The translations under genes were made by a program, and so were the position numbers. Positions 51,826-64,000 of a DNA stretch of 64,000 nucleotides are shown here, piece by piece (the stretch's first letter is position 1; the number at the start of each line of letters is the position of its first letter). Source of the stretch: Maribacter thermophilus (GTDB lineage Bacteria > Bacteroidota > Bacteroidia > Flavobacteriales > Flavobacteriaceae); NCBI RefSeq assembly GCF_001020565.1, contig NZ_LDAS01000001.1:35151-99150 (forward strand). Reading direction: 5' to 3'. The notes below the pieces were generated by a model that was not told where the DNA came from, did no database searches, and worked only from the letters and a program-made list of their open reading frames with translations.

Positions 51826-52206
51826 ATGGCAGATTTAAAAGATTTCGCAGAACAATTGGTTAACCTTACGGTAAAAGAAGTAAATGAGTTAGCTGACATA
51901 TTAAAAGAAGAATACGGTATAGAGCCTGCTGCTGCTGCAGTAGCGGTTGCTGCTGGTGGCGCTGGTGCTGAAGGTGGTGAAGCTGCTGAGGAAAAATCAG
52001 AATTCGATGTAATTTTGAAAGCGGCCGGAGCTTCTAAATTAGCAGTTGTTAAATTGGTTAAGGAATTAACTGGTTTAGGATTGAAAGATGCTAAGGATAT
52101 TGTTGATAGTGCACCAAAAGCTGTTAAAGAAGGTGTTTCTAAAGACGAAGCAGAAGGTATTAAAAAATCATTGGAAGAAGCAGGAGCGGAAGTTGAGCTT
52201 AAATAG
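51826..52206 (+). CDS. rplL: 50S ribosomal protein bL12 (L7/L12)
   Basis: A 126-residue acidic protein. The N-terminal dimerisation helix is [20 protein letters not shown], then an Ala/Gly-rich hinge ([17 protein letters not shown]), and the C-terminal globular domain with [21 protein letters not shown] sequence. Recruits translation factors. Followed by a hairpin before rpoB. Confidence 0.99.
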   Translation: MADLKDFAEQLVNLTVKEVNELADILKEEYGIEPAAAAVAVAAGGAGAEGGEAAEEKSEFDVILKAAGASKLAVVKLVKELTGLGLKDAKDIVDSAPKAVKEGVSKDEAEGIKKSLEEAGAEVELK

Positions 52207-52228
52207 TAGCAACAACCATATCATTTTT

Positions 52229-52272
52229 GGTTTAGGTCTTTTCGCTTTTTGCGGCTAGACCTAAGCCTTTTT
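52229..52272 (+). terminator. Hairpin with T-run between rplL and rpoB (attenuator candidate)
   Basis: GGTTTAGGTCT (52229-52239) pairs with AGACCTAAGCC (52257-52267), with an inner CGC/GCG pairing, and is followed by T5. It resembles the partial terminator that lowers rpoBC expression relative to rplJL in E. coli. Confidence 0.75.
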
Positions 52273-52338
52273 ATATAATTAGGTATATTAAGATATATAC
52301 TACCCCAATAGTACTCACGATCAAAACACTGTCCGTAG

Positions 52339-55300
52339 ATGTTCACAAATCAGACTGAAAGAATAAATTTTGCATCCGCTAAGAATACTCCGGAATATCC
52401 GGATTTCTTGGATATTCAGATTAAATCTTTTCAAGACTTTTTTCAACTTGAAACAAAATCTGATCAAAGAGGTAATGAAGGATTATATAACACCTTCATG
52501 GAGAACTTTCCAATTACTGATACAAGAAATCAGTTTGTACTGGAATTTTTAGATTACTTCATAGATCCTCCACGATATTCGATTCAAGAATGTATAGAAC
52601 GTGGCCTAACATATAGCGTACCGTTAAAGGCTAGGTTAAAATTGTATTGTACCGATCCCGAACATGAGGATTTTGAGACCATAGTACAAGACGTTTATTT
52701 GGGTACTATTCCATATATGACCCCTAGTGGTACTTTTGTCATCAATGGTGCCGAAAGAGTTGTAGTTTCTCAGTTGCACCGTTCACCAGGTGTTTTCTTT
52801 GGTCAATCATTTCATGCCAACGGAACCAAATTATATTCTGCCAGGGTAATACCTTTTAAAGGTTCTTGGATAGAATTTGCTACCGATATTAATGGTGTTA
52901 TGTACGCCTATATCGATAGAAAGAAAAAATTACCTGTAACCACCCTTTTTAGAGCTATCGGTTTTGAAAGGGATAAGGATATTTTAGAAATTTTCGACCT
53001 ATCGGAAGAAGTGAAGGTTTCTAATGCAGGACTCAAAAAAGTATTAGGTCGCAAACTCGCAGCTAGGGTTTTGAACACATGGCACGAAGATTTTGTGGAT
53101 GAAGATACGGGAGAAGTAGTTTCTATCGAAAGAAATGAGATTGTATTGGATCGTGATACAGTCTTAGAGAAAGAACACATTGCCCAAATTCTTGAAGCAG
53201 ATGTTAAGACCATTTTGTTGCATAAAGAAAACAATGCGCAATCTGACTATGCTATTATTCATAATACACTTCAAAAGGACCCAACAAACTCGGAGAAAGA
53301 AGCTGTTGAGCATATCTACAGACAATTACGTAATGCAGAGCCGCCCGATGAAGAAACGGCTCGTGGTATTATAGATAAATTATTCTTCTCTGATCAACGA
53401 TACAACTTAGGTGAAGTTGGTCGTTATAGAATGAATAAGAAACTACAGTTGGATATCGGAATGGACAAACAAGTCTTGACCAAAGAAGATATCATAACTA
53501 TTATAAAATATTTGATCGAGCTAATTAACTCAAAAGCGGAGATCGATGATATTGACCACCTTTCCAACCGTCGTGTTAGAACGGTAGGTGAACAATTGTC
53601 CTCTCAATTTGGTGTTGGTTTGGCTCGTATGGCCCGTACCATTCGTGAGCGTATGAACGTTCGTGACAATGAGGTGTTTACTCCGATAGATTTGATCAAT
53701 GCCAAGACATTGTCATCCGTTATCAATTCATTCTTTGGTACGAACCAGTTATCTCAGTTCATGGATCAAACGAATCCGTTGGCAGAGATTACGCACAAAA
53801 GAAGATTGTCGGCATTAGGACCTGGAGGTCTTTCTAGGGAGAGAGCAGGTTTTGAGGTGCGTGATGTTCACTATACGCACTACGGCCGTCTATGCCCGAT
53901 AGAAACTCCTGAAGGACCGAATATTGGTCTTATATCTTCACTTTCTGTATTTGCCAAAGTTAACCCAATGGGCTTTTTGGAAACACCTTACAGAAAGGTT
54001 GAAAACGCCAAAGTAGATACGGAAAATCATGTTTACCTAAGCGCCGAAGAAGAAGAAGGAATGAAAATTGCCCAAGCAAATATTCCCTTAAAGGAAAATG
54101 GAGAAATAGATGCCGAAAAGGTTATTGCTAGGGAAGAGGGAGATTTTCCAGTGGTTGATCCATCGGAAATTCACTATACAGATGTTGCCCCTAACCAAAT
54201 AGCGTCAATATCCGCCTCATTGATTCCGTTCTTGGAACACGATGATGCGAACCGTGCGTTGATGGGGTCTAACATGATGCGTCAGGCAGTTCCATTATTA
54301 AAACCACAATCACCGATTGTAGGTACAGGATTGGAAAGACAAGTGGCTTCAGATTCAAGAGTGTTGATAAATGCTGAAGGCGATGGTGTTATTGAGTATG
54401 TTGATGCTCAAAAGATCACTATCAAATATGATAGAACGGATACGGAACGATTGATCAGTTTTGACAGTGATGAGAAGACTTATTCTTTGGTTAAGTTCAG
54501 AAAAACAAACCAAGGAACAAGCATTAACTTGAAGCCTATTGTTAGAAGGGGTGATAGAGTTAAAAAAGGTCAGGTGCTATGTGAAGGATATGCTACAGAA
54601 AAAGGAGAATTGGCCTTGGGTAGAAACCTAACGGTAGCCTTTATGCCTTGGAAAGGGTATAACTTTGAGGATGCGATCGTTATTTCTGAAAAAGTTGTAC
54701 GTGAAGATATCTTTACATCTATTCACGTAGATGAATATTCTTTAGAGGTTAGGGATACCAAGTTAGGTGCAGAAGAATTAACACATGATATTCCAAACGT
54801 TTCGGAAGAAGCTACGAAAGACTTGGATGAGAACGGAATGATCCGTATTGGTGCCGAGGTGAAGCCTGGCGACATCTTAATTGGTAAAATTACACCAAAA
54901 GGAGAATCGGATCCAACGCCGGAAGAAAAACTATTGCGTGCCATTTTTGGTGACAAAGCAGGAGATGTAAAAGATGCTTCATTGAAAGCCTCGCCATCTT
55001 TGAGAGGTGTCGTTATCGATAAGAAATTGTTCTCTAGATCGGTAAAAGATAAGAGAAAACGTTCTGAGGATAAAGAGGAGCTATCTAAATTGGAATTGGA
55101 ATATGAGGTAAAATTCCAAGAGCTTAAAGATGTCTTGGTAGAGAAGCTGTTTACCTTGGTTAACGGAAAAACTTCTCAGGGTGTATTAAATGATTTGGGT
55201 GAAGAAGTTTTACCTAAAGGTAAAAAGTACACCATGAAGATGTTGAACTCTGTGGACGACTTTGCCCACTTGGTAGGCGGAAGTTGGACTACAGATGATG

Positions 55301-56148
55301 AAACAAATAATTTGGTCGCGGATTTACTTCATAACTATAAGATTAAGTTGAACGACCTTCAAGGTAACTTAAGAAGGGATAAGTTTACAATTTCTGTTGG
55401 AGATGAACTACCAGCTGGAATAATGAAATTGGCCAAAGTCTATATTGCTAAAAAGCGTAAGCTTAAAGTTGGTGATAAAATGGCGGGTCGTCACGGTAAC
55501 AAGGGTATTGTTTCTAGAATTGTACGTCAAGAGGATATGCCTTTCTTGGAAGACGGAACACCTGTAGATATCGTATTGAACCCATTGGGTGTACCTTCTC
55601 GTATGAACATTGGACAGATATATGAAACCGTGTTAGGTTGGGCCGGACTCAAATTAGGTAAAAAATATGCTACCCCTATTTTTGACGGTGCTTCTCTAGA
55701 CGAAATAAATGCGTATACTGATGAGGCTGGTATTCCAAGATTTGGTCATACCTACCTATACGATGGTGGTACAGGTCAACGTTTTGATCAACCTGCAACA
55801 GTAGGTGTTATCTATATGTTGAAATTGGGCCACATGGTAGACGATAAGATGCATGCTCGTTCTATAGGACCATACTCTTTAATTACGCAGCAGCCATTAG
55901 GTGGTAAAGCACAATTTGGTGGTCAGCGTTTTGGGGAGATGGAAGTTTGGGCGCTTGAGGCATATGGTGCATCGGCTACCCTTAGGGAAATATTGACCGT
56001 AAAATCCGATGATGTTATCGGTAGGGCCAAGACCTATGAATCTATTGTTAAAGGTGAGACAATGCCAGAACCTGGATTGCCAGAATCTTTCAATGTATTA
56101 ATGCACGAACTTAAAGGATTAGGTTTGGATATTAGATTGGAAGAGTAG
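52339..56148 (+). CDS. rpoB: DNA-directed RNA polymerase subunit beta
   Basis: A 1269-residue beta subunit. Conserved regions include [15 protein letters not shown], the rifampicin cluster [27 protein letters not shown] (region near residue 475-505), and [17 protein letters not shown]. The end [12 protein letters not shown] is typical. No insertion or truncation was seen. It is 57 bases before rpoC. Confidence 0.99.
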   Translation: MFTNQTERINFASAKNTPEYPDFLDIQIKSFQDFFQLETKSDQRGNEGLYNTFMENFPITDTRNQFVLEFLDYFIDPPRYSIQECIERGLTYSVPLKARLKLYCTDPEHEDFETIVQDVYLGTIPYMTPSGTFVINGAERVVVSQLHRSPGVFFGQSFHANGTKLYSARVIPFKGSWIEFATDINGVMYAYIDRKKKLPVTTLFRAIGFERDKDILEIFDLSEEVKVSNAGLKKVLGRKLAARVLNTWHEDFVDEDTGEVVSIERNEIVLDRDTVLEKEHIAQILEADVKTILLHKENNAQSDYAIIHNTLQKDPTNSEKEAVEHIYRQLRNAEPPDEETARGIIDKLFFSDQRYNLGEVGRYRMNKKLQLDIGMDKQVLTKEDIITIIKYLIELINSKAEIDDIDHLSNRRVRTVGEQLSSQFGVGLARMARTIRERMNVRDNEVFTPIDLINAKTLSSVINSFFGTNQLSQFMDQTNPLAEITHKRRLSALGPGGLSRERAGFEVRDVHYTHYGRLCPIETPEGPNIGLISSLSVFAKVNPMGFLETPYRKVENAKVDTENHVYLSAEEEEGMKIAQANIPLKENGEIDAEKVIAREEGDFPVVDPSEIHYTDVAPNQIASISASLIPFLEHDDANRALMGSNMMRQAVPLLKPQSPIVGTGLERQVASDSRVLINAEGDGVIEYVDAQKITIKYDRTDTERLISFDSDEKTYSLVKFRKTNQGTSINLKPIVRRGDRVKKGQVLCEGYATEKGELALGRNLTVAFMPWKGYNFEDAIVISEKVVREDIFTSIHVDEYSLEVRDTKLGAEELTHDIPNVSEEATKDLDENGMIRIGAEVKPGDILIGKITPKGESDPTPEEKLLRAIFGDKAGDVKDASLKASPSLRGVVIDKKLFSRSVKDKRKRSEDKEELSKLELEYEVKFQELKDVLVEKLFTLVNGKTSQGVLNDLGEEVLPKGKKYTMKMLNSVDDFAHLVGGSWTTDDETNNLVADLLHNYKIKLNDLQGNLRRDKFTISVGDELPAGIMKLAKVYIAKKRKLKVGDKMAGRHGNKGIVSRIVRQEDMPFLEDGTPVDIVLNPLGVPSRMNIGQIYETVLGWAGLKLGKKYATPIFDGASLDEINAYTDEAGIPRFGHTYLYDGGTGQRFDQPATVGVIYMLKLGHMVDDKMHARSIGPYSLITQQPLGGKAQFGGQRFGEMEVWALEAYGASATLREILTVKSDDVIGRAKTYESIVKGETMPEPGLPESFNVLMHELKGLGLDIRLEE

Positions 56149-56205
56149 TATTGTAGTCTTAAAGGCTATTTGTAATAAAATTAAAATCATTATCAGCACG
56201 CTATT

Positions 56206-59200
56206 ATGGCAAGAATAAAAGATAATAACCCAATAAAAAGGTTTAATAAAATTTCAATCGGATTGGCGTCTCCAGAAGCAATTTTGGCAGAATCCAGGGG
56301 AGAAGTTTTAAAGCCTGAAACAATTAATTATAGAACACACAAACCTGAACGTGATGGTTTGTTCTGTGAGCGTATTTTTGGTCCGGTAAAGGATTATGAG
56401 TGTGCTTGTGGTAAATACAAACGTATTCGTTATAGGGGTATCGTTTGTGACCGTTGTGGTGTTGAAGTTACAGAGAAAAAAGTACGAAGAGACAGGGTAG
56501 GTCATATTAACCTTGTTGTACCTGTTGCGCATATTTGGTACTTCCGTTCTTTGCCTAATAAAATCGGATACCTTCTTGGGTTGCCATCCAAGAAGTTGGA
56601 TATGATCATTTACTACGAGCGTTATGTAGTAATACAACCAGGTATCGCAAAAGGTCCTGAAGGTGAAGAAATAAACAAAATGGATTTCTTGACAGAAGAG
56701 GAGTATTTGAACATTTTAGAATCCCTTCCGCAAGAAAATCAATATTTAGAGGATACAGATCCCAACAAGTTTATTGCCAAAATGGGAGCTGAATGTTTAA
56801 TTGATCTCTTAGGTAGAATCAATTTAAAAGAACTTTCTTTTGAGCTTAGACATAAGGCCAATACAGAAACCTCTAAACAAAGAAAAACAGAGGCTTTAAA
56901 GAGATTACAAGTTGTTGAGGCATTAAGGGAGTCACAAGAAAATCGTGAAAACCTCCCAGAGTGGATGATCATGAAAGTGATTCCTGTGATACCACCAGAA
57001 TTACGTCCATTGGTGCCATTGGATGGTGGTCGTTTTGCTACGTCGGATTTAAACGATTTGTACAGAAGGGTTATTATCAGAAACAACCGTTTAAAAAGGT
57101 TGGTAGAAATAAAAGCACCTGAAGTTATTTTGCGTAACGAGAAGCGTATGCTTCAAGAGGCGGTAGATTCTCTGTTTGATAACACGAGAAAAGCTTCGGC
57201 AGTTAAAACAGAATCTAACAGACCGTTAAAATCCCTTTCAGATTCGTTAAAAGGTAAGCAAGGTCGTTTCCGTCAAAACTTACTGGGTAAACGTGTTGAT
57301 TATTCGGCACGTTCGGTAATTGTCGTTGGACCGGAATTGAACTTGTATGAATGTGGTCTTCCAAAAGATATGGCTGCGGAGCTTTACAAACCTTTTGTTA
57401 TCAGAAAATTGATAGAAAGAGGTATTGTCAAAACAGTAAAATCGGCCAAGAAAATAATAGATAAGAAAGAACCGGTTGTTTGGGATATTCTTGAAAATGT
57501 ATTGAAAGGACACCCAGTTCTTTTGAACCGTGCTCCTACATTGCACCGTTTGGGTATACAGGCTTTCCAACCGAAATTAATTGAGGGTAAGGCAATTCGA
57601 TTACACCCATTGGCGTGTACGGCGTTTAACGCGGATTTTGATGGGGACCAGATGGCAGTTCACTTACCATTGGGACCAGAGGCAATTCTAGAGGCTCAGT
57701 TATTAATGCTGGCTTCACAGAACATATTGAACCCAGCAAATGGTTCGCCGATTACAGTACCTTCACAGGATATGGTCTTGGGTCTTTATTATATGACCAA
57801 AGAACGCAAATCCACACCTGAGGTTCCTGTAAAAGGAGAAGGATTAACATTCTATTCCGCTGAAGAGGTTGAGATAGCCTTTAACGAAGGTAAAGTAGAT
57901 CTTAATGCCGGTATAAAAGTAAGGGCGAAAGACTTTAATGAGGAAGGGGAGCTGGTATACCAGATCATTCCAACAACTGTTGGTAGAGTATTGTTCAACA
58001 AGAATGTTCCAGAAGAGGCAGGTTACATAAACCAGGTACTTAATAAAAAGGCTTTAAGGAATATTATTGGTGATATTTTAGCTGTTACCGATGTTCCTAC
58101 CACGGCCAGTTTCTTGGACAAGATCAAGACGATGGGATATGAGTTCGCCTTTAAAGGTGGATTATCCTTTAGTTTAGGTGATATTATTATTCCTGAAGAA
58201 AAGACCGATATGATAGCTGAGGCCAACAATGACGTTGACGGAATTATGGCCAATTATAATATGGGTCTTATTACCAACAACGAACGTTACAATCAGGTAA
58301 TCGATGTGTGGACTTCCACCAATGCTATGCTTACCGAATTGGCAATGAAGCGTATACGGGAAGATAAACAAGGGTTTAACTCTGTGTACATGATGTTGGA
58401 TTCCGGAGCAAGGGGTTCTAAAGAGCAAATTCGTCAGTTAACAGGTATGCGTGGTTTGATGGCCAAGCCTAAAAAATCAACTGCTGGTGGTGGTGAGATT
58501 ATTGAGAACCCAATTCTTTCGAACTTTAAGGAAGGACTGTCGATTCTTGAATATTTTATCTCTACCCACGGTGCACGTAAAGGTCTTGCGGATACTGCAT
58601 TGAAAACGGCGGATGCCGGGTATTTAACACGTCGTCTAGTAGATGTGTCACAAGATGTAATCATTAACATCGAGGATTGTGAGACATTACGAGGTGTAGA
58701 AATTCAGGCTCTTAAGAAAAATGAGGAAATAGTTGAAACCTTAGGAGAAAGAATTTTAGGTCGTGTTTCATTACATGATGTTTATGATCCGGTAACAGAA
58801 GAGTTGTTGTTAAAGGCGGGTCAAGAAATAATGGAGTCCGATGTTAAGAAAATAGAAGCTTCTCCAATAGAGAAAGTGGAAGTTCGTTCGGCATTGACCT
58901 GTGAAGCCCAAAAAGGAATTTGTGCGAAATGTTACGGTAGAAACCTATCTACTAATAAAATGGTACAAAGAGGTGAAGCTGTTGGTGTAGTTGCTGCACA
59001 ATCTATCGGTGAACCAGGTACTCAGTTAACGTTGCGTACTTTCCACGTGGGGGGTATTGCCGGTAACATTTCAGAGGATAATAAATTGGAAGCCAAATTT
59101 TCTGGTGTTGCGGAGATAGAGGATTTAAGAACCGTAAAAGGTGAAAATGCCGAAGGAAAACCGGTTGATATTGTAATATCAAGAACATCTGAAATAAAGA

Positions 59201-60504
59201 TAGTTGATGGTAAAACAGGAATTACCCTTAGTACCAATAACATTCCTTATGGTTCACAATTGTTCATAGAAGATGGAGCCAAAGTAGAAAAAGGTAATTT
59301 GATATGTTCTTGGGATCCATACAATGGTGTAATTGTTTCCGAGTTCCCTGGTAAGATTGCATACGAGAATATAGAGCAAGGAGTTACCTATCAAGTAGAG
59401 ATCGATGAACAAACAGGTTTCCAAGAGAAAGTAATTTCTGAATCCAGGAACAAAAAGCTGATTCCAACCTTATTGATTCAAGATGCCAAAGGTGAAACAT
59501 TAAGATCGTATAACCTTCCCGTAGGTTCTCACTTAATGGTAGATGATGGGGATAAGATCAAAGAAGGTAAGATTTTGGTTAAAATACCACGTAAATCTGC
59601 GAAGGCAGGTGATATTACAGGTGGTCTTCCAAGGGTAACCGAACTTTTTGAAGCGCGTAACCCTTCTAACCCTGCTGTTGTTTCTGAGATAGACGGTGTA
59701 GTTTCTTTTGGTAAGATAAAAAGAGGTAACCGAGAAATCATTATAGAGTCAAAACTTGGTGAGGTCAAGAAATACCTAGTGAAACTTTCTAATCAAATCT
59801 TGGTTCAAGAAAACGATTATGTAAGAGCAGGTATGCCATTATCGGATGGTTCTATTACGCCAGAAGATATCTTGGCGATTAAAGGTCCATCAGCTGTTCA
59901 GCAATATTTGGTTAACGAGGTTCAAGAGGTGTATCGTTTACAAGGGGTAAAAATCAATGATAAACACTTTGAGGTTGTTGTAAGACAAATGATGCGTAAA
60001 GTGAGAATTGTTGACCCAGGTGATACTATATTCCTTGAAAACCAATTGATTCATAAAGACGATTTTATTAAGGAAAACGATGAAATCTTTGGTAAGAAAG
60101 TAGTTATGGAAGCCGGTGATTCGGAAAACTTGAAACCTGGACAGATTGTTACATCTAGAGAACTTCGTGACGAAAATTCTGTGTTGAAGAGAAGTGATAA
60201 GGCACTTGTAGAGGCACGTGATGCTGTTGCGGCCACTGCGACTCCAATATTACAAGGTATTACAAGAGCTTCGTTACAGACTAAGTCGTTTATTTCGGCG
60301 GCGTCTTTCCAAGAAACCACAAAAGTGTTGAACGAGGCCGCAGTAAGTGGTAAAGTGGATACTTTGGAAGGATTGAAAGAAAATGTTATCGTAGGACATA
60401 AGATTCCGGCAGGTACGGGAATGAGGGACTATGAGAATATTATAGTCGGTTCCAAAGAAGAGTACGATGAGATAATGGCCAGAAAAGAGGCCTTAAGATT
60501 CTAA
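56206..60504 (+). CDS. rpoC: DNA-directed RNA polymerase subunit beta'
   Basis: A 1432-residue beta' subunit. The N-terminal zinc site is [20 protein letters not shown], and the catalytic Mg2+ loop NADFDGDQ is at residues 475-482. The bridge-helix and trigger-loop area reads [27 protein letters not shown] ([20 protein letters not shown]). The second zinc site has [14 protein letters not shown] strong terminator closes the operon. Confidence 0.99.
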   Translation: MARIKDNNPIKRFNKISIGLASPEAILAESRGEVLKPETINYRTHKPERDGLFCERIFGPVKDYECACGKYKRIRYRGIVCDRCGVEVTEKKVRRDRVGHINLVVPVAHIWYFRSLPNKIGYLLGLPSKKLDMIIYYERYVVIQPGIAKGPEGEEINKMDFLTEEEYLNILESLPQENQYLEDTDPNKFIAKMGAECLIDLLGRINLKELSFELRHKANTETSKQRKTEALKRLQVVEALRESQENRENLPEWMIMKVIPVIPPELRPLVPLDGGRFATSDLNDLYRRVIIRNNRLKRLVEIKAPEVILRNEKRMLQEAVDSLFDNTRKASAVKTESNRPLKSLSDSLKGKQGRFRQNLLGKRVDYSARSVIVVGPELNLYECGLPKDMAAELYKPFVIRKLIERGIVKTVKSAKKIIDKKEPVVWDILENVLKGHPVLLNRAPTLHRLGIQAFQPKLIEGKAIRLHPLACTAFNADFDGDQMAVHLPLGPEAILEAQLLMLASQNILNPANGSPITVPSQDMVLGLYYMTKERKSTPEVPVKGEGLTFYSAEEVEIAFNEGKVDLNAGIKVRAKDFNEEGELVYQIIPTTVGRVLFNKNVPEEAGYINQVLNKKALRNIIGDILAVTDVPTTASFLDKIKTMGYEFAFKGGLSFSLGDIIIPEEKTDMIAEANNDVDGIMANYNMGLITNNERYNQVIDVWTSTNAMLTELAMKRIREDKQGFNSVYMMLDSGARGSKEQIRQLTGMRGLMAKPKKSTAGGGEIIENPILSNFKEGLSILEYFISTHGARKGLADTALKTADAGYLTRRLVDVSQDVIINIEDCETLRGVEIQALKKNEEIVETLGERILGRVSLHDVYDPVTEELLLKAGQEIMESDVKKIEASPIEKVEVRSALTCEAQKGICAKCYGRNLSTNKMVQRGEAVGVVAAQSIGEPGTQLTLRTFHVGGIAGNISEDNKLEAKFSGVAEIEDLRTVKGENAEGKPVDIVISRTSEIKIVDGKTGITLSTNNIPYGSQLFIEDGAKVEKGNLICSWDPYNGVIVSEFPGKIAYENIEQGVTYQVEIDEQTGFQEKVISESRNKKLIPTLLIQDAKGETLRSYNLPVGSHLMVDDGDKIKEGKILVKIPRKSAKAGDITGGLPRVTELFEARNPSNPAVVSEIDGVVSFGKIKRGNREIIIESKLGEVKKYLVKLSNQILVQENDYVRAGMPLSDGSITPEDILAIKGPSAVQQYLVNEVQEVYRLQGVKINDKHFEVVVRQMMRKVRIVDPGDTIFLENQLIHKDDFIKENDEIFGKKVVMEAGDSENLKPGQIVTSRELRDENSVLKRSDKALVEARDAVAATATPILQGITRASLQTKSFISAASFQETTKVLNEAAVSGKVDTLEGLKENVIVGHKIPAGTGMRDYENIIVGSKEEYDEIMARKEALRF

Positions 60505-60510
60505 ATATCC

Positions 60511-60541
60511 AAAGCCCTCAATTTAATTGAGGGCTTTTTTT
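60511..60541 (+). terminator. Intrinsic terminator of rpoBC
   Basis: AAAGCCCTCAAT (60511-60522) pairs with ATTGAGGGCTTT (60526-60537), then T's to 60541. Confidence 0.95.
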
Positions 60542-60559
60542 GTTTAAACTTTTAATAAG

Positions 60560-60874
60560 ATGACTGACGATAAAAAACAGAATCAGAAACAAATAAATAT
60601 AGAGTTGGATGAAAAAACGGCCGAAGGTATTTATTCCAATTTGGCCATTATAAATCATTCGGTGTCAGAATTTGTGGTAGACTTCATAAGTATGATGCCT
60701 GGGGCTCCCAAGGCCAAGGTTAAAAGTAGAATTATTTTAACCCCACAGCACGCTAAAAAATTTTTGAAGGCCCTTCACGATAATGTTCAAAGATTTGAGA
60801 AGGCCCATGGTACTATAAAGGATTATGAGCAACCTCCCATACCTTTGAATTTTGGACCAACAGGAGAAGCATAA
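60560..60874 (+). CDS. DUF3467 domain-containing protein
   Basis: A 104-residue protein. INIELDEKTAEGIYSNLAIINHSVSEFVVDFI and GAPKAKVKSRIILTPQHAKKFLKALHDN are the DUF3467 signature (segments by region). The family is widespread and its role is unknown. The gene follows rpoC in many Bacteroidota. It is enclosed by two terminators. Confidence 0.88.
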   Translation: MTDDKKQNQKQINIELDEKTAEGIYSNLAIINHSVSEFVVDFISMMPGAPKAKVKSRIILTPQHAKKFLKALHDNVQRFEKAHGTIKDYEQPPIPLNFGPTGEA

Positions 60875-60906
60875 AAAAAGCCCACTAAATGTGGGCTTTT
60901 TTTATT
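60873..60906. terminator. Bidirectional intrinsic terminator
   Basis: AAAAAGCCCAC and GTGGGCTTTTT form an 11-bp stem with loop TAAAT. It is flanked by A's and T's on both sides and separates the convergent DUF3467 and prfC genes. Confidence 0.92.
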
Positions 60907-62491
60907 CAAATTCGGATACAAAATGAAGTTTTACGTTCGGATATTTTTGTTGGGTCATTTGTAAGGAGAACTGTGAATCTGCAAGAAATACCAATTGGCC
61001 TCTTTTATCTTTCGCCAAGAACTTTTGTTTAACCCTAATAAATTCTTTGTATTCGTCACCTTTGTTATTATCTGTTCCAACCCAACACGCTTTGTATACA
61101 GGAAAATTTTCGTAACTACATTTGGCTCCGTATTCATGTTCCAGTCTATATTGTATTACCTCAAATTGCAAAGCTCCCACGGTACCTATTACTTTTCTGC
61201 CGTTCATCTCAAGGGTAAATAACTGAGCGACCCCTTCGTCCATCAACTGGTCTATGCCCTTATATAGTTGCTTCGATTTCATGGGGTCTGCATTGTTGAT
61301 GTATCTAAAGTGTTCAGGAGAAAAACTTGGTATACCTTTGTAATGTAATATTTCGCCTTCGGTCAAAGTGTCACCTATCTTAAAATTACCTGTGTCGTGT
61401 AAACCAACAATATCTCCAGGATAAGAGACATCCACAATTTCTTTTTTTTCTGCAAAAAATGCGTTAGGACTCGAAAATTTAAGTTTCTTGTTCAATCTAA
61501 CATGTAGATACGGCTTGTTTCTTTCAAAAGTACCTGATACAATTTTTACAAAAGCCAAGCGGTCTCTGTGCTTTGGATCCATGTTCGCATGGATTTTGAA
61601 TACAAAACCGGTCAAATCCTTTTCATCGGCCCTGACCAAACGCTCTTCTGCCATCTTTGGTTTTGGAGATGGTGCAATTTCGATAAAACAATCTAATAGT
61701 TCCCGAACACCAAAGTTGTTAAGGGCCGAACCAAAAAATACAGGTTGCTGTTCCCCTTTTAAATATAGATCCTTGTCGAACGGAGGGTACACCCCCCATA
61801 CTAGGTCTAAATTGTCGCGAAGATTTTCGGCGGCGGATGAGCCTATTATTTTTTCCAGTTCAGGGTTTTCAATATCGTTGAATGCAATAGTTTCCTCAAT
61901 ATTTTTTTTGCTGTCCCCACTAAACAGGTTTATGTTTTTTTCATATATATTATATATTCCCTTGAAATCATACCCCATACCTATAGGAAAACTCAACGGA
62001 GTTACGGAAAGACCTAACTTTTGTTCAAGTTCATCTAAAAGATCAAAAGCATCTTGGCCTTCTCTATCCAATTTGTTGATGAATACGAGCATCGGAATTT
62101 TTCTCATCCGACAAACCTCCACCAGTTTCACGGTCTGCTCCTCGACACCTTTGGCGACATCGATTACAACAATTACACTGTCCACTGCAGTTAAGGTCCT
62201 AAAAGTGTCCTCTGCAAAATCTTTGTGCCCAGGGGTGTCCAGTATATTAATTTTTTTGTCCTTATAAATAAATGCCAATACAGATGTAGCAACAGAAATT
62301 CCTCTTTGTCTTTCAATTTCCATAAAATCACTAGTGGCAGTTTTTTTGATTTTATTGTTTTTAACCGCCCCGGCTTCTTGAATGGCGCCACCAAAAAGCA
62401 ATAACTTCTCCGTCAATGTGGTTTTTCCTGCATCGGGATGCGAAATAATACCAAAAGTTCTTCTTCTCTCAATCTCGTTTTTAAAACTCAT
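60902..62491 (-). CDS. prfC: Peptide chain release factor 3
   Basis: GTPase that removes RF1/RF2 from the ribosome after termination. The G1 motif is [10 protein letters not shown], the switch [13 protein letters not shown]3 DTPGHKDF and G4 NKLDREG. Length 529, typical of RF3. Domains 2 and 3 follow from about residue 280. ATG 62491 is used rather than TTG 62494. It converges on the DUF3467 gene. Confidence 0.97.
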   Translation of the reverse strand: MSFKNEIERRRTFGIISHPDAGKTTLTEKLLLFGGAIQEAGAVKNNKIKKTATSDFMEIERQRGISVATSVLAFIYKDKKINILDTPGHKDFAEDTFRTLTAVDSVIVVIDVAKGVEEQTVKLVEVCRMRKIPMLVFINKLDREGQDAFDLLDELEQKLGLSVTPLSFPIGMGYDFKGIYNIYEKNINLFSGDSKKNIEETIAFNDIENPELEKIIGSSAAENLRDNLDLVWGVYPPFDKDLYLKGEQQPVFFGSALNNFGVRELLDCFIEIAPSPKPKMAEERLVRADEKDLTGFVFKIHANMDPKHRDRLAFVKIVSGTFERNKPYLHVRLNKKLKFSSPNAFFAEKKEIVDVSYPGDIVGLHDTGNFKIGDTLTEGEILHYKGIPSFSPEHFRYINNADPMKSKQLYKGIDQLMDEGVAQLFTLEMNGRKVIGTVGALQFEVIQYRLEHEYGAKCSYENFPVYKACWVGTDNNKGDEYKEFIRVKQKFLAKDKRGQLVFLADSQFSLQMTQQKYPNVKLHFVSEFE

Positions 62492-62805
62492 CAAAAATCA
62501 ATTTTGGCAAAAGTACTGGAAATTGGCTATTTTGACCAGAATTAATTGAGGTAGTATTTGTGTTTATAAATGAAAGTATTATGTTGAAAATGAATCGATA
62601 GGTAAAAATAATAGTAGTGCTTATGGGCTAATATTTGAAATAGTGTACTTAATAGATATTTATCAACAAGTTATCCGAAATATATAAAAGCTAATTATTT
62701 TACTATTATCTTGCAGACCATTCTTTGAAGTAGTCCCCATTCTTATCCTTCATTATTTCCTACTTTTAATTTGCCATGGTGATTAGTAAATAAAACTAAA
62801 CATAT
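62492..62805. other. Intergenic region between prfC and the repeat-protein gene
   Basis: About 310 bases, AT-rich, shared by two divergent genes. No gene or RNA recognised. A TTAATTTG near 62766-62773 is one base off the -7 consensus and could serve the repeat protein, but there is no -33 partner. Confidence 0.4.
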
Positions 62806-64000
62806 ATGGGCGAAATTACTTTTTTTGAACATTATATCACTTCGGTTAAGAGACTCTCTTTTTTAACGGCAATTTTATTAAGTTTCTCATTCTCTGTTAT
62901 TGGGGCGGAAGAAAGAACTGTAAATTATTTTACAGAGGATGCAGATGGTGATGGTGTATATGACTATGACGACATTGATACTGATGGGGATGGTATAACG
63001 GATGAAGATGAAGATGCTAATCTAGATGGGGACCATGATCATACTACAAATCCGACGGACACGGATGGTGATGGTGTTCCTGATTATTTAGATTTGGATT
63101 CTGATAACGATGGTATTCTAGATAATTTAGAATCTCAAAATTTTCATAATTATAAACCTAAGTCCGGAATAGATTCAGATGGAAACGGTTTGGATGATGT
63201 ATACGAGAGCTGTCCAGGAGGAGGAGAAGGTATTACATTAAATGATCGTGATGGAGATGGTAAACCCAATCATTTGGATATAGATACTGACAACGACGGT
63301 ATTCCCGACAACGTGGAGGCCCAGACGACTGATGGTTACGTAGCGCCGAACGAGGATGATGAGGCAACCTATGCTTCCAACAACGGTGTAAACAGTGCTT
63401 ATATTGGTGGTTTGGACCCTGTAAATACGGATGGTTCACCAAGACCGGATAAGCCTGATTATCAAGATTTTGATAGTGATGATGATTTAGTGCCCGATAA
63501 CAATGAGGGCCATGATTTCAACTTTGATGGCAAGCCCGAGAACGAATATACCGGTGTCGATACGGACGGCGACGGTCTTGACGATGGCTACGAGGGCAGT
63601 GATGTGGACGACGGCTTTGACGTGAACGACGAGATAGACGATCCCGCGAACGACCTTCCCGATACGGATGGCACTGAGGACGTTAACTACCGGGACCTTG
63701 ACGATGACGGCGACGGCATCGACACCCCCGACGAGGATGCCGATGGTAACGGGGATCCTACCAACGACGATACGGACAGTGACGGTACACCCGATTATTT
63801 AGATGTTAATACTATCACGGATCCTGACACGGACGGGGACGGTGTGCCCGACAGTGCTGACCTTGATGACGACAACGACGGTATATTGGATTCGGTGGAG
63901 GACCCGGACCTTGACGGTGACGGCGATCCCTTGACGGATCCCCTGGACACCGACGGCGATGGCATCCCGAACCATTTGGACATCGACAGCGACAATGACG
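62806..64000 (+). CDS. Secreted protein with thrombospondin type-3-like Ca2+-binding repeats (3' end cut by window)
   Basis: An uninterrupted frame from ATG 62806 to the window edge (398 codons) that has no stop here. A signal peptide (about residues 1-34, hydrophobic [17 protein letters not shown]) precedes acidic repeats of the kind [20 protein letters not shown], with many DxDxDG loops. Such loops bind Ca2+. In flavobacteria these proteins are long cell-surface adhesins exported by the type IX system with a C-terminal sorting domain, which lies outside this window. Codon use shifts from GAT/GGT-rich at the start to GAC/GGC-rich from about 63540. Ligand and exact role are unknown. Confidence 0.9.
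   Translation, partial: MGEITFFEHYITSVKRLSFLTAILLSFSFSVIGAEERTVNYFTEDADGDGVYDYDDIDTDGDGITDEDEDANLDGDHDHTTNPTDTDGDGVPDYLDLDSDNDGILDNLESQNFHNYKPKSGIDSDGNGLDDVYESCPGGGEGITLNDRDGDGKPNHLDIDTDNDGIPDNVEAQTTDGYVAPNEDDEATYASNNGVNSAYIGGLDPVNTDGSPRPDKPDYQDFDSDDDLVPDNNEGHDFNFDGKPENEYTGVDTDGDGLDDGYEGSDVDDGFDVNDEIDDPANDLPDTDGTEDVNYRDLDDDGDGIDTPDEDADGNGDPTNDDTDSDGTPDYLDVNTITDPDTDGDGVPDSADLDDDNDGILDSVEDPDLDGDGDPLTDPLDTDGDGIPNHLDIDSDND

Noticed and set aside
61488..62267. 259-codon open frame on the plus strand opposite prfC
   Set aside because: It is the antisense shadow of a well-conserved GTPase gene, rich in Ser/Phe as such shadows are, with no domain.
63233..63995. Minus-strand frames inside the repeat protein
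   Set aside because: Ser/Pro-rich shadows of Asp/Gly repeats on the coding strand.
62941..64000. CRISPR or tandem DNA repeat array
   Set aside because: The repeats are at protein level (DxDxDG), in frame and of unequal length, with no constant spacer.

Overview
The window is chromosomal DNA from a member of the Flavobacteriaceae (phylum Bacteroidota), probably a marine Maribacter/Zobellia-like organism. The genus is inference. The phylum rests on AT-rich DNA, promoters of the TTTG-N18/19-TAnnTTTG type, near absence of Shine-Dalgarno sequences except a perfect one before rpsU, a small bTHX ribosomal protein, a SprB-type repeat, DUF2851 and DUF3467 genes, and a thrombospondin-type-3 surface protein. 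About 70 genes are tightly packed, with no phage, insertion sequence or CRISPR array.

Layout. Positions 1-7785 hold the end of an aspartyl-protease/PDZ gene, a DUF1573 gene and valS fired from back-to-back promoters, a tiny membrane protein, a histidine kinase/response regulator pair and a creatininase-family gene. Positions 7786-12556 (minus) look like one operon rsfS-ftsH-LUD-cdsA-psd-acyl-CoA-binding protein, joining ribosome silencing, membrane proteolysis and phospholipid synthesis. Positions 12650-25127 are short mixed units: birA, pyrE and a NUDIX gene head to head, an M14 peptidase, a PAS kinase with a lone receiver, coaD, ddl, a PASTA protein with a pseudouridine synthase, yaaA, bTHX and a uracil-DNA-glycosylase-like gene. 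ppc and an M20 peptidase follow.

Positions 29694-36500 (minus) carry a complete trpEGDCFBA operon. It is preceded by a 17-residue leader peptide with three consecutive Trp codons and an intrinsic terminator, a textbook attenuator that sits directly behind its promoter. Next is a marR-nitroreductase-yceI group with a palindromic operator candidate. A plus-strand run (38432-45604) then gives rhodanese, DUF2851, PspC, a potassium channel, an alanine-type symporter with unusual N-terminal domains, a helix-hairpin-helix protein and an acyl-CoA dehydrogenase.

Positions 45642-60541 are the core translation/transcription block: rpsU, a Xer recombinase, hpf, tRNA-Thr/Tyr/Gly/Thr, tuf, tRNA-Trp, secE, nusG, rplKAJL, rpoB, rpoC. 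The tRNA and protein order matches the E. coli tufB-rpoC region. A hairpin before rpoB resembles a partial attenuator. A DUF3467 gene and prfC follow. The window ends inside a large secreted calcium-binding-repeat protein (62806 onward) whose base composition changes part-way along.

The points most worth a second look are the trp attenuator and its nearly leaderless leader peptide, the rpsU Shine-Dalgarno, the SprB/lipoyl-like extension of the symporter, hairpins at the valS and tRNA promoters, and the repeat protein at the right edge. I saw no unmistakably new multi-gene system.
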